This document shows, piece after piece, positions 1 to 7,602 of a stretch of 43,457 nt of DNA (positions are counted from its first letter, which is position 1; every line of letters starts with the position of its first letter). The stretch covers positions 1 to 43,457 of the forward strand of contig CANRGX010000019.1 of assembly GCA_947630215.1 (NCBI GenBank). The letters run 5' to 3'. The position numbers and the translations under genes were made by a program. This stretch comes from an uncultured Eisenbergiella sp. Lineage in GTDB: Bacteria > Bacillota > Clostridia > Lachnospirales > Lachnospiraceae. The notes under the pieces are model-generated. The model was not told the DNA's origin, ran no database searches, and saw nothing but the letters and a program-made list of their open reading frames with translations.

Positions 1-2
1 AA

Positions 3-47
3 CTGCCACCAGACCGAAATCTGATGGCAGAAAATTTTTATTTTTTT
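3..47 (+). terminator. Rho-independent terminator at window edge
   Basis: CTGCCA (3-8) pairs with TGGCAG (25-30) and CAGA (10-13) with TCTG (20-23), around a six-base loop. A T-rich run follows (35-47). It probably ends a plus-strand gene lying before the window. It could also serve the convergent lipoprotein gene, but no T-run can be seen on that side. Confidence 0.7.
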
Positions 48-114
48 GATTGTCTACTTGACGGGGAGCGGTTCACACCTTTAATGGGAGTCCCTTAATA
101 AAAACCTATACTTA

Positions 115-849
115 TCAGTAAATGCCTTCTATATCCAGCAAACTCGGATCATCAATGCTATTATCTACGTAATTTCTTCCAAAGTTTGGATCCTCAAACA
201 TACGGTTCCAATCTTCATTAGTGAGTGCCCTGCCATTACCAATGTCAGACGGTATAGGATTAGAAGACTGAGCGTCAGGAGCAGGAGTCTGCTGAGTTTC
301 AGCAGGTGCAGTAGTTTCTACCGTAGGAGCCGGAGTTTCAACAGCCGGAGCCGAAGCTTCTTCAGCAGGCTTCTCTAAACCTAAATACGAAGCTGCAATA
401 AACGCTTCTGCTTCTTTATACTCCACTCTGTACCAGTTCTTATCTGCCGTGACGCCAGTTACCTTTATCCTAGTCCCTTTCTGTAAAGCACCAAGCTTTT
501 CAGAATCCGCAGAATAACTCGCCCTTATATTCACGTTGTCCTGGGCGTACATCATCGCGTCCATTTCAGAAATTGCCATTTCTTCCACCGTAACCGTTTC
601 GGATTCCGGCAATATCGTCTCTGTTTCTGATTCTGTTTCTTCCTCTATTGCAGCAGGTTCTGTCTCAGCCTCTATGCTCTGTGTTTCTGCCGCCGTCTCT
701 GTTTCGATGGTGCTTTCTTCTGTCTCTACGCTGACGGTTTCTTCAATTTCTGTCGTTGTTTCTGTCTCGCTGACAGGCTGGGCTTTGCCACAGCCGCTTA
801 AAAGTGTCAGAAGGATCAGTGCTGTTAGAATAATTTTCTGCTTTTTCAT
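115..849 (-). CDS. SH3-domain lipoprotein
   Basis: A 244-residue surface lipoprotein. The N-terminus is a lipoprotein signal peptide with a hydrophobic core and the lipobox L-S-G-C, so C20 is the lipidated cysteine. Residues about 25-92 are a low-complexity Thr/Glu-rich stretch, probably an extended wall-spanning spacer. Residues about 100-157 form a bacterial SH3 (SH3b) domain, seen from VNIRASYSADSEKLG, a KGTRIKV strand and a WYRVEY strand. SH3b domains usually bind peptidoglycan or mediate cell-surface contacts. A Pro/Ala/Thr linker (about 160-195) leads to an unassigned acidic tail. The start is supported by AAGGAG six bases upstream. It is transcribed alone and divergently from the restriction-modification operon. 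Substrate and partner are unknown. Confidence 0.85.
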   Translation of the reverse strand: MKKQKIILTALILLTLLSGCGKAQPVSETETTTEIEETVSVETEESTIETETAAETQSIEAETEPAAIEEETESETETILPESETVTVEEMAISEMDAMMYAQDNVNIRASYSADSEKLGALQKGTRIKVTGVTADKNWYRVEYKEAEAFIAASYLGLEKPAEEASAPAVETPAPTVETTAPAETQQTPAPDAQSSNPIPSDIGNGRALTNEDWNRMFEDPNFGRNYVDNSIDDPSLLDIEGIY

Positions 850-882
850 ATGCTACTCCTTTGGAAATCCTTAGTTGAATCA

Positions 883-911
883 ATCGTATCACGAATTTTT
901 ATCCCCGTAAA
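883..911 (-). promoter_or_regulatory. Candidate promoter of the SH3 lipoprotein
   Basis: On the minus strand TTTACG (906-911) and TACGAT (883-888) are 17 bases apart. Both boxes deviate from consensus, so this is a modest prediction based on spacing and on position in front of the lipoprotein ribosome binding site. Confidence 0.4.
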
Positions 912-991
912 GAGATAGAAAATCAGGATGACGGTATACGTTTCCCTAAAAACAGCAAACCCTTCCCTTTTCCTATCGCTCATAACAGATA

Positions 992-1007
992 CTCACCATA
1001 TTGTGAG
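992..1007. promoter_or_regulatory. Palindrome upstream of the RM operon, possible regulator operator
   Basis: CTCACCATATTGTGAG is a 16-bp palindrome with one mismatched pair. It ends six bases before the -35 box of the restriction-modification operon. Its position and symmetry suit a dimeric helix-turn-helix regulator, and the first gene of the operon encodes one. That this protein binds here is inference. Confidence 0.45.
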
Positions 1008-1013
1008 AAAATC

Positions 1014-1042
1014 TTGCAAGTATAGAAAGAGTGGCTTATACT
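1014..1042 (+). promoter_or_regulatory. Sigma-A promoter of the RM operon
   Basis: TTGCAA (1014-1019) and TATACT (1037-1042) are separated by exactly 17 bases, about 35 bases before the start of the HTH gene. No other convincing promoter is visible before the methyltransferases or the nuclease, so one transcript probably carries all four genes. Confidence 0.7.
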
Positions 1043-1076
1043 GTAATTGATCCCACGGGGAAACAAGGAGGCTGGT

Positions 1077-1277
1077 ATGGCAGTAAGTTACGACAAATTA
1101 TGGAAAATGCTTATCGATAAGAAGCTGAATCGCACAGAGCTAAAAGAACTGTCCGGAATCAGCTTTAATGTCCTTGCCAGGATGGGAAAGGAAGAACCCG
1201 TATCCATGGAAAGTATGGATAAAATATGTACGGCGCTGGGGTGCAGTATAGGCGATGTCATGGAGTTTAAACATTAG
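1077..1277 (+). CDS. Small Cro/C1-type HTH regulator, candidate controller of the RM system
   Basis: A 66-residue DNA-binding protein that is almost entirely one XRE/Cro-like helix-turn-helix (HTH_26 type). The recognition-helix region is LKELSGISFNVLARMGK and the C-terminal part is MDKICTALGCSIGDVMEF. I place the start at ATG 1077 because AAGGAGG sits at 1065-1071; an upstream in-frame ATG at 1047 has no ribosome binding site. The gene ends 16 bases before the first methyltransferase and is the first gene of the operon. Size and position match the controller (C) proteins of many type II systems, which time nuclease expression after methylase expression. The same family also occurs beside other genes in Clostridia, so the controller role is inference. 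Confidence 0.8.
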   Translation: MAVSYDKLWKMLIDKKLNRTELKELSGISFNVLARMGKEEPVSMESMDKICTALGCSIGDVMEFKH

Positions 1278-1293
1278 AAAGCGAGGACCAATC

Positions 1294-2316
1294 GTGCGAT
1301 ATATCGGTGGAAAGGCACTGCTGCTTGATGCTATTATAGAAACCATAAATTCAGAAACAGAAAATGTGCATACTGTGATTGACATATTTTCGGGTTCCGG
1401 CGTGGTAGGGAACGCCTTAAAAGCAAAGGGATACCGTGTTTTATCGAATGATTTCCTTTACTTTAGCTATGTGATTGCGCGGGGAACGGTCGGGATAAGT
1501 ACCGAACCGTCATTTGCAAATTTTCATTTTGATGTTCTTGATTATTTGAACCATCTTACCCTGCAGGATACGGAACATACGATTGACCAATGTTTCATAT
1601 ATAACAATTACTCCCCCAATGAAAATTGTAACAGAATGTATTTTCAAAACGAAAATGCCATAAAAATTGACTTGATTCGATTACAGATAGAGGATTGGAA
1701 GAATGCCGGACTTCTTACAGAGGATGAATATTTTTATTTGCTGGCGGCCTTGATAAATGCAGTCCCCTATGTGGCAAATATCACAGGCGTTTTTGGAGCC
1801 TATCTGAAATTTTGGGATAAACGCACCTATCATCCCCTGAAATTGGAAAAGCCCTCTATTATAACGACTGATAAGCAAATATTGTGCCGGAATGTGGATT
1901 ACAAACAGCTCCTTACAGAAAAATATGATTTACTGTATGCTGATCCGCCGTACAATTCAAGAGAGTACCTGCCCAATTATCACATTTTGGAAACCATAGC
2001 CAAATATGATTATCCGCAGCTGCAGGGCGTGACGGGAATGCGGCCGTATGAAAACCAAAAAAGTGTATTTTGCAGGAAAAATACGGTACACAGTGCGTTT
2101 GAAACACTGATCAAAGATTGTCAGAGCCGTTATTTGCTGATTAGTTATAATAATGAGGGATTGATTGGCACAGAAGATTTATCCGAATTGTGCCGGGAGT
2201 ATGCGGTTGGCGATTCCTTTCGCCTTGTGGAAATGGACTATAGAAGATATAAAAACAAAATTCCGAATAATAAAGCGGGGTTAAAAGAGCAGCTTTACTT
2301 TTTAAGGAGAAACTGA
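1294..2316 (+). CDS. D12-class adenine-N6 DNA methyltransferase, M.FokI N-half type
   Basis: A 340-residue S-adenosylmethionine-dependent DNA adenine methyltransferase that should protect one strand of the recognition site. Motif X is YIGGK (residues 3-7), motif I is FSGSG (32-36) and the catalytic motif IV is DPPY (217-220). From recall, sequence along the whole length resembles the N-terminal half of M.FokI, including LSNDFLYFSY and the N-Y-S-P motif. I choose the GTG at 1294 because GAGGA lies six bases upstream and the protein then begins VRYIGGK, as M.FokI begins MRFIGSK. An ATG at 1255 would overlap the HTH gene. The stop codon overlaps the next start (TGATG), which suggests translational coupling. 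The coding sequence is more A+T-rich than the rest of the window. Confidence 0.88.
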   Translation: MRYIGGKALLLDAIIETINSETENVHTVIDIFSGSGVVGNALKAKGYRVLSNDFLYFSYVIARGTVGISTEPSFANFHFDVLDYLNHLTLQDTEHTIDQCFIYNNYSPNENCNRMYFQNENAIKIDLIRLQIEDWKNAGLLTEDEYFYLLAALINAVPYVANITGVFGAYLKFWDKRTYHPLKLEKPSIITTDKQILCRNVDYKQLLTEKYDLLYADPPYNSREYLPNYHILETIAKYDYPQLQGVTGMRPYENQKSVFCRKNTVHSAFETLIKDCQSRYLLISYNNEGLIGTEDLSELCREYAVGDSFRLVEMDYRRYKNKIPNNKAGLKEQLYFLRRN

Positions 2317-3167
2317 TGGACTACATAAAGGCTCCTATGAATTACATAGGAAACAAATACCGGATTATTGGGCAAATACAGAAATGGTTCCCAAAGAATA
2401 TCGATCTTATGGTTGATATTTTTTGCGGCGGATGCGATGTGACCTTTAATACGAGCGCCAATAGGCATATCGCAAATGATTTGAATTTTTTTGTCATAGA
2501 AATTTATAAAGAAATTCAGCGTTTGGGGGTTGAAGAAGCCATCCGGAGAATGGATGACATCATTCGAGAATGGAAGCTGACAAAAACGGATAAGGAGGCG
2601 TACGAACGTTTTAGAAAGCATTACAATTCTACAAAAGAGCCATTGGATTTGTATGTACTGATGTGCTTCAGTTTTAACTACCAGTTTCGATTTAATTCAT
2701 CCCATGAATACAACAATCCTTTCGGCAAGGATAGAAGTTCTTTCAATGAGGTGATGAGAAATAACCTGAGTAAATTGCAGGGCATTATTGAACAGGTGGA
2801 ATATACTTCGTGTGATTTTCGGGAGTTTGACTATCGTTTGATGAAAAAGGGGGATTTTTTATATGCCGATCCGCCATATCTGATAACCTGTGGCAGTTAC
2901 AACGACGGGAAAAGAGGGTTTAAGGGGTGGAGCGAGGAAGACGAGAGAGCGTTGTATGATATCCTGGATGACCTGGATGAAAGGGAAATAAAATTTGCCT
3001 TATCCAATGTTTCCCATCACAAAGGAACCGTAAACCGCATCCTGCTTGATTGGCGGAAAGAACATAAATATCATATGCACAGGATAAATTTTAATTATAA
3101 TAATTGTAATTATCAAACGCAAAACAGCAGAAACCTTACACAGGAAGTTTTGGTTACAAATTACTGA
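2316..3167 (+). CDS. D12-class adenine-N6 DNA methyltransferase, M.FokI C-half type
   Basis: The second, 283-residue DNA adenine methyltransferase of the type IIS system. Motif X is NYIGNK (9-14), motif I lies in DIFCGG (34-39) and the catalytic DPPY is at 185-188, followed by LITCGSYNDG. From recall it resembles the C-terminal half of M.FokI, including YNNPFG and ALSNVSHHKG. FokI recognises an asymmetric site, so each strand needs its own methylase activity; the two adjacent genes supply both. AAGGAGA at 2304-2310 and the ATG at 2316 fix the start, overlapping the previous stop by one base. The nuclease gene starts 12 bases after this stop. A Dam-like orphan enzyme is unlikely because of the neighbours. 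Confidence 0.88.
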   Translation: MDYIKAPMNYIGNKYRIIGQIQKWFPKNIDLMVDIFCGGCDVTFNTSANRHIANDLNFFVIEIYKEIQRLGVEEAIRRMDDIIREWKLTKTDKEAYERFRKHYNSTKEPLDLYVLMCFSFNYQFRFNSSHEYNNPFGKDRSSFNEVMRNNLSKLQGIIEQVEYTSCDFREFDYRLMKKGDFLYADPPYLITCGSYNDGKRGFKGWSEEDERALYDILDDLDEREIKFALSNVSHHKGTVNRILLDWRKEHKYHMHRINFNYNNCNYQTQNSRNLTQEVLVTNY

Positions 3168-3179
3168 TGGGGGTTGCAT

Positions 3180-4910
3180 ATGGCAGAAAGAACCTTTGGA
3201 TGGGTACAAGAGGCCTATAAAATCAGCAGTCTGAAAAGAGTCATAAAATTGTTTTTGCCGGATTCGGATGTAAACAGGGAATTGCGATTGGACAAAATCC
3301 CCCGGCTGATTGCAGAGGAATATGGCCGGGAGGCTTTCATAAAGGAATTATCGGAAGAAAGGATACATATTCCGTATCAGCATTTGAAGGGCAAGGGCAC
3401 GCCAAAAGGATATACGAGAAGCAATGCACCGTGTTCCGGCATTGTGCAGGCGGCTTTGCCGGGGCAGAGAAAAGAATATCAAAGTGACTGGCCTGCCGAT
3501 TCCTTTTTGAGATGGGGTGTGAGTATCGGACTGCTTCATTATGATCGGCAGTCGGACGAGTGCAGCCTTTCTGCATTAGGTGAACAATATGCAAATTCAG
3601 AGGATGGAAGCAGCGAGGAAGAAGATATTTTGAAGAATGCTTTTCTATCCTATCCGCCCGTATGTAGGATCCTGCTTTTATTGGAAAAGAAAGAACCCCT
3701 GACAAAATTTGAGATGGGCGAAAAATTAGGCTTTATTGGCGAAGCCGGTTTTACATCGATTCCGCAACATCTGATTCTGCAGGGACTGGCAGAGATGGAT
3801 GATACAAAAGAGCGCAACAAATTATTGTCCGATACAGAGGGGACGAGCGATAAATATGCACGGACAATATGCAGCTGGCTCAAGCAATTGGGCTGGGTAA
3901 CACAGGTCAATAAAACGATGACAGCGGTGATTGCCGGAGAAACATATACAGATACGATTGCCCAGGCATATCAGATTACACTGAAAGGGCTAAAAATCAT
4001 AAAACATATCAAAGGGACTTCAAAATTCTCCAAAATACCCAAACGCGTCATGTGGGATATGTTGGCGACGAAAGCGATTGACAGAGATTATTTGAGAAAC
4101 AGAAGAACGCATTTGCTGAATGCCTTACTTGCCGATTTCAGAAGTTTGGAGTATTTGAAGAAATACCTGGCGGAAAGGGGCATCACCGAGACAGAAAGCA
4201 CAATCGAGGATGATATAAGCAGCTTTGGCAATATAGGTCTGTCTGTTGCAGTAAAGCAGAACTGCTACAGGGTGACAGATACGATTGTCGGATTGGAAAT
4301 TCCGTCGGAACTGCAGAAACAGAATATTGCAAAATCGGATTTTTCCATTCTGAAGGATACCGTCAGAAGAAAATTACAGTATGTAAATCATAAATATCTT
4401 TTGCTGATCGATTTAGGCTTTGACAGCGATGCAAATAGAGATTACGAGATACAGACAGCCGAACTGTTGACCGCCGAGTTGCATTTTAAGGGCGCCAGGC
4501 TGGGCGATACGAGGAAGCCTGATGTATGTGTTTATTATGGGAATCATGGGCTTATTATGGATAATAAAGCCTATTCTAAGGGATACTCCCTGCCGATGAA
4601 CCAGGCGGACGAAATGGTGCGGTATATTGATGAAAATAAGACAAGACAATCGTCAATCAATCCGAATCAATGGTGGAAAATATTTGGAGATACCGTAAGT
4701 CATTTTAACTTTGCATTCGTGTCAGGAGAGTTTACCGGGGGATTTAAGGACAGGCTGAATAACATTTACGAGAGAACAGGGGTAAGAGGAGCTGCGATAA
4801 ATACGGTCAATCTGCTCTTGCTTGCGGAGGAATTGAAATCGGGCAGAATGACATATCCCATGTGCTTTTCCTATTTTGATAGAAACGGCGAAATAAACAT
4901 ATCAGAATAA
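3180..4910 (+). CDS. FokI-like type IIS restriction endonuclease
   Basis: A 576-residue nuclease, close to the length of FokI, that should bind an asymmetric site and cut at a fixed distance. The N-terminus RTFGWVQ matches the start of FokI. Winged-helix recognition subdomains occupy roughly residues 1-380, with matches such as SDKYAR and KRVMWDMLATK. The C-terminal cleavage domain carries the PD-D-x-K site: D448 in RKPD, then D461 and K463 in MDNK. D477 and R481 in ADEMVRY match the residues FokI uses for dimerisation of its cleavage domain. I use ATG 3180, preceded by GGGGG at 3169-3173, instead of the in-frame TTG at 3174. GGATG specificity is plausible from homology but not proven. No frameshift is visible, so the system looks intact. 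Confidence 0.93.
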   Translation: MAERTFGWVQEAYKISSLKRVIKLFLPDSDVNRELRLDKIPRLIAEEYGREAFIKELSEERIHIPYQHLKGKGTPKGYTRSNAPCSGIVQAALPGQRKEYQSDWPADSFLRWGVSIGLLHYDRQSDECSLSALGEQYANSEDGSSEEEDILKNAFLSYPPVCRILLLLEKKEPLTKFEMGEKLGFIGEAGFTSIPQHLILQGLAEMDDTKERNKLLSDTEGTSDKYARTICSWLKQLGWVTQVNKTMTAVIAGETYTDTIAQAYQITLKGLKIIKHIKGTSKFSKIPKRVMWDMLATKAIDRDYLRNRRTHLLNALLADFRSLEYLKKYLAERGITETESTIEDDISSFGNIGLSVAVKQNCYRVTDTIVGLEIPSELQKQNIAKSDFSILKDTVRRKLQYVNHKYLLLIDLGFDSDANRDYEIQTAELLTAELHFKGARLGDTRKPDVCVYYGNHGLIMDNKAYSKGYSLPMNQADEMVRYIDENKTRQSSINPNQWWKIFGDTVSHFNFAFVSGEFTGGFKDRLNNIYERTGVRGAAINTVNLLLLAEELKSGRMTYPMCFSYFDRNGEINISE

Positions 4911-4925
4911 AACCCTGTCCGACGC

Positions 4926-4959
4926 AGGGCCGGATGGAAAACAGCTTCCATCCGGCCCT
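4926..4959. terminator. Hairpin between convergent genes
   Basis: A perfect 14-bp stem, AGGGCCGGATGGAA with its complement, around the loop AACAGC. It lies between the stop of the FokI-like nuclease and the end of the convergent KDPG aldolase gene. A moderately T-rich stretch follows on the plus strand. It is likely a shared terminator. Confidence 0.6.
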
Positions 4960-5000
4960 GATCTTTGCCTTCTTTATCAAACCGTGGGTATCGTATGCGG

Positions 5001-5948
5001 TTATTTCTGAACCAGATGCACGGCAAATCCCGCGATCTCCTGCTCAAAATATGCCGCCTTCTCGGTGACCGTCTCCTCGATGAACCGATAGCCGCGCGCC
5101 CTGAAGTACGCAATGGCGCGGGGAAGGGTGTTGGTCGCAATGGCGATGTGGCCGTTTTTGCCCAAATACATCTTCTTCATGATCTCGATCTCGCGATTTC
5201 CCATAAAGATACTGGAATTGCCTTCCTTGGCCGAAAATCCGAACATCTCTCCAAACAGGGCCGCCGCCGCTCTTGCTTCCTCTTCATTCCCGGTATTGAT
5301 GCCCACATGAAGCATCTGAAAGCCCAGCATGGTCTGTACAGCCTGTCTGGTCAGTCTCTCGATTTCCTCCCAGTTCTCCGCCGCAATCAGATCCTTTTTC
5401 ACCATCCAGGTACCGCCGCAGGCGATGATCTTGTTAAAGGAAAGATAATCCATCAAATTCTTCTCGTTGATGCCGCCGGTAGGCATCCAGCGCAGATTCC
5501 CGTAAGGGCCCGCTACCGCTTTCAGCTTTGCGACGCCGCCGTTTTGCTCCGCCGGGAAGAACTTCACCACAGACAGTCCCATGGCCATGGCCTGTTCCAT
5601 TTCCCCGGGCGTGGCGGTGCCGGGCATCATCAGCATTCCCTTCTCAATGACATATTTGGTGATTTCGGGATTAAAACCGGGGCTGACGATAAACTTCACG
5701 CCCGCCGCAATCGCGCGATCCGCCTGCTCCTTCGTCAGTACCGTGCCTGCGCCCACCAGCATCTCGGGCACTTCTGCCACAATCCGGCGGATCGCTTCCT
5801 CCGCCGCCGCGGTGCGGAACGTCACCTCCGCCGCGGGAAGTCCTCCCCGCACCAGCGCTTTTGCCAGCGGGACCGCTTTGTCGGCGTCATCGATGGCAAT
5901 CACAGGGACAATGCCGATCTCATAAATTCTCTGTAATACGTCGTTCAT
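5001..5948 (-). CDS. eda: KDPG/KHG aldolase with C-terminal VOC domain
   Basis: Class I aldolase that splits 2-keto-3-deoxy-6-phosphogluconate into pyruvate and glyceraldehyde 3-phosphate, and may also use 4-hydroxy-2-oxoglutarate. Residues 1-208 are the trimeric Eda barrel: E41 in AEVTFRT, GAGTV, the Schiff-base lysine K129 in VVKFFPAE, and MPTGGI. Classical Eda is about 205-215 residues; this protein has 315. The extra part (about 209-315) reads as a vicinal-oxygen-chelate/glyoxalase-like domain, with MLHVGIN, GHIAIAT and an AYFRARGYRF segment. The domain may stabilise the protein or bind a related metabolite. A KDG kinase lies 5.5 kb away, giving the two last steps of hexuronate breakdown. 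An AAGGAGG site precedes the start. Confidence 0.9.
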   Translation of the reverse strand: MNDVLQRIYEIGIVPVIAIDDADKAVPLAKALVRGGLPAAEVTFRTAAAEEAIRRIVAEVPEMLVGAGTVLTKEQADRAIAAGVKFIVSPGFNPEITKYVIEKGMLMMPGTATPGEMEQAMAMGLSVVKFFPAEQNGGVAKLKAVAGPYGNLRWMPTGGINEKNLMDYLSFNKIIACGGTWMVKKDLIAAENWEEIERLTRQAVQTMLGFQMLHVGINTGNEEEARAAAALFGEMFGFSAKEGNSSIFMGNREIEIMKKMYLGKNGHIAIATNTLPRAIAYFRARGYRFIEETVTEKAAYFEQEIAGFAVHLVQK

Positions 5949-6059
5949 GCTTTCCTCCTTGCCGCGAGCGTACGTGAGCCGCTGCGCACGTCCATTTCAG
6001 ATTCGGCGCATCCTGTCTTCCTCCGATGCGCCCCATTCAGATTTTGTGCTGCGATCCTG

Positions 6060-6087
6060 CGTTTTGTGACGCCCGCGGTACAAAACG
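6060..6087. promoter_or_regulatory. Inverted repeat in the eda leader
   Basis: CGTTTTGT (6060-6067) and ACAAAACG (6080-6087) are exact inverted repeats 12 bases apart. They lie inside the roughly 200-base untranslated leader of eda. The pair could be a regulator site or a leader hairpin; the sequence does not decide between these. Confidence 0.3.
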
Positions 6088-6157
6088 CGGATGGAAAAAG
6101 CCCTCTACAAAGCCGCCGCTTAAAACATGGCCGCCAGGAGTCCTTTTCTTCGTTTTT

Positions 6158-6187
6158 ATTATACCAAATCTGCCGTATCACGTTCAA
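6158..6187 (-). promoter_or_regulatory. Promoter of eda
   Basis: On the minus strand TTGAAC (6182-6187) and TATAAT (6158-6163) are 18 bases apart. The -10 box is about 210 bases before the eda start codon, so the mRNA would carry a long leader. Confidence 0.6.
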
Positions 6188-6231
6188 GGGGCTTTGGACA
6201 CAATATTGGAAATTTCTGTCCTGCCTACCCC

Positions 6232-7257
6232 TCATAGGCCCTCCCCGTCGAAAGCCGGAATGAAACTCTCCCGGGCGGTATCCCCCTCCTGCAAAAAGCC
6301 GTTCTCCACTCCCAGATCAAGGGCATATTCTACCAGCGCGTCATATTCCTCCTGTGTCAGACGCCTGCCCAGTTCCGGCAGGGTTTCCGACGCGCCGGGC
6401 ATGGGCGTATACTGGTTCATCAGACTGATGTAAATGCGGTTCCCATACGTTTGATGCAGATAGCGCAACACCCGCCGGGAATCCCGGCCCTGTCCCGGCA
6501 GTGCCAGGTGACGCACAATCACGCCTTTCTGCATCAGAAAGTCCGCGTCCTCCGGTGTGTCGGCTTCCTGACCGACCGGATCCTGCCCCTGTTGCTCCTG
6601 TGGGGAACAGCAGGCTTCGTTCATCTGTTTTGCGTCCAGCCGTTTCCCGTCCGGAGACAGAAAAACAGGCTCCCCCACCTGGCGCACCATCTCCCGGATG
6701 GCCGCCTGCGCGGTCTCGAAATAGTCGGGCGCATGGGACAGCAGGCCGGAAAGCCAACGGGACACATATTTCAAATCCGGAAGATAAATATCCACCAGCC
6801 CGTCCAGCATCTGCAGGGTACTCACCTTCTCATAGGAGGACGTATTGTAGACCACCGGAATCGTCAGTCCCCGGTTCTTTGCCGTAGTAAGCGCGGGCGC
6901 CAGCACCGGAACGAAGTGCGTGGCCGTCACCAGGTTGATATTATGGGCTCCCTGTTCCTGCAGCCGCAGAAAAATCTCTGCCAGCCTGTCCCCGTCAATC
7001 CCCCTGCCTGCCCTGCCGGCAGCAATCTCCCGGTTCTGGCAGTAGACGCAGCGCAGCGGACAGCCGCTAAAAAAAACCGCGCCCGATCCGGTTCTGCCGG
7101 AAATGCACGGTTCCTCCCAGTGATGCAAAGCGGCCCGGGCCGCCATAATCTCCGCCGTCTGACCGCACCGGCCGCGCTGTCCGGCCAGGCGGTTCACATG
7201 GCACTCCCGCGGACAGAGCGTGCAGTCCGCCAGCGGATCCTGCGTAATTGCTCCCAT
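6232..7257 (-). CDS. PflX-like radical SAM protein
   Basis: A 341-residue radical SAM enzyme of the group resembling pyruvate formate-lyase activating enzymes (PflX-like, COG1313). The iron-sulfur cluster motif is C66-x3-C70-x2-C73 in GCPLRCVYCQN. An N-terminal set of cysteines, C12, C15, C19 and C31, may hold a further metal site. A conserved NINLVTATHF segment and the LPDLKY segment follow. I choose ATG at 7255-7257 because GGAGAG lies just upstream on the minus strand; the open frame continues to 7422 but would run into the SRP RNA. An insert around residues 200-235 is rich in Gln and Glu. No substrate glycyl-radical enzyme is encoded in the window, so the target is unknown. Confidence 0.85.
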   Translation of the reverse strand: MGAITQDPLADCTLCPRECHVNRLAGQRGRCGQTAEIMAARAALHHWEEPCISGRTGSGAVFFSGCPLRCVYCQNREIAAGRAGRGIDGDRLAEIFLRLQEQGAHNINLVTATHFVPVLAPALTTAKNRGLTIPVVYNTSSYEKVSTLQMLDGLVDIYLPDLKYVSRWLSGLLSHAPDYFETAQAAIREMVRQVGEPVFLSPDGKRLDAKQMNEACCSPQEQQGQDPVGQEADTPEDADFLMQKGVIVRHLALPGQGRDSRRVLRYLHQTYGNRIYISLMNQYTPMPGASETLPELGRRLTQEEYDALVEYALDLGVENGFLQEGDTARESFIPAFDGEGL

Positions 7258-7304
7258 TTTCTTCTCTCCGAAACGGCATACTCTGCCGTATGGCTTTTTT
7301 AAAA

Positions 7305-7566
7305 CCGTGCGGCACGCCTCGAATCCTCGCCCACATCCGTTACCTCTACAGTTAACTCCGCCAGGCACCCTCACGGCACACGGAAAATTCTGCTTAGTGC
7401 TGCTTTGTTCCCAACCTGACACGGTTCACAGACATCCGTTGCGTAAGACCCAAACTTCAACGCCACTTATAAAGGGCAGCAATATCAGCTCAAACCCTCA
7501 GCATGCCATCACCCCTGCTATAGCGGATTGCAGGTACAGGAGGCCGCTGATCTCCCGGCTGCACGG
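7305..7566 (-). ncRNA. ffs: Signal recognition particle RNA, large bacterial type
   Basis: On the minus strand the RNA starts near CCGTGC (7566-7561) and ends near GCACGG (7310-7305), which pair to close the molecule; TTTT follows. The 5' part has Alu-domain sequence with GCCGGGAG and GTACCTGCAATCC. The S-domain hallmark is GTCAGGTTGGGAAC followed by AAAGCAGCA, the region bound by Ffh. The length of about 262 bases fits the long, Alu-containing SRP RNA (scRNA) of Bacillus and Clostridia, not the short 4.5S RNA. It directs ribosomes making membrane or secreted proteins to FtsY. It lies immediately downstream of tadA, an arrangement common in Firmicutes. The ends may be off by a few bases. Confidence 0.9.
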
Positions 7567-7573
7567 TGTCCTC

Positions 7574-7602
7574 AGTATACCCAATAATCCGTTCTTTGTC
7601 AA
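7574..7602 (-). promoter_or_regulatory. Strong promoter of the SRP RNA
   Basis: On the minus strand consensus TTGACA (7597-7602) and TATACT (7574-7579) are exactly 17 bases apart, and the RNA begins about eight bases after the -10 box. The -35 box overlaps the tadA stop codon. Near-consensus boxes are expected for an abundant stable RNA. Confidence 0.85.

Noticed and set aside
48-114. The stretch after the first terminator looked like a possible insertion-sequence end
   Set aside because: No terminal inverted repeat, target duplication or transposase is visible in the window, so it cannot be supported.
4926-4959. GGATG and CATCC, the FokI site in both orientations, inside the hairpin after the nuclease gene
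   Set aside because: The stem is palindromic, so a site in one arm forces its complement in the other. GGATG is a short motif and occurs elsewhere, so one hairpin is not evidence of function.
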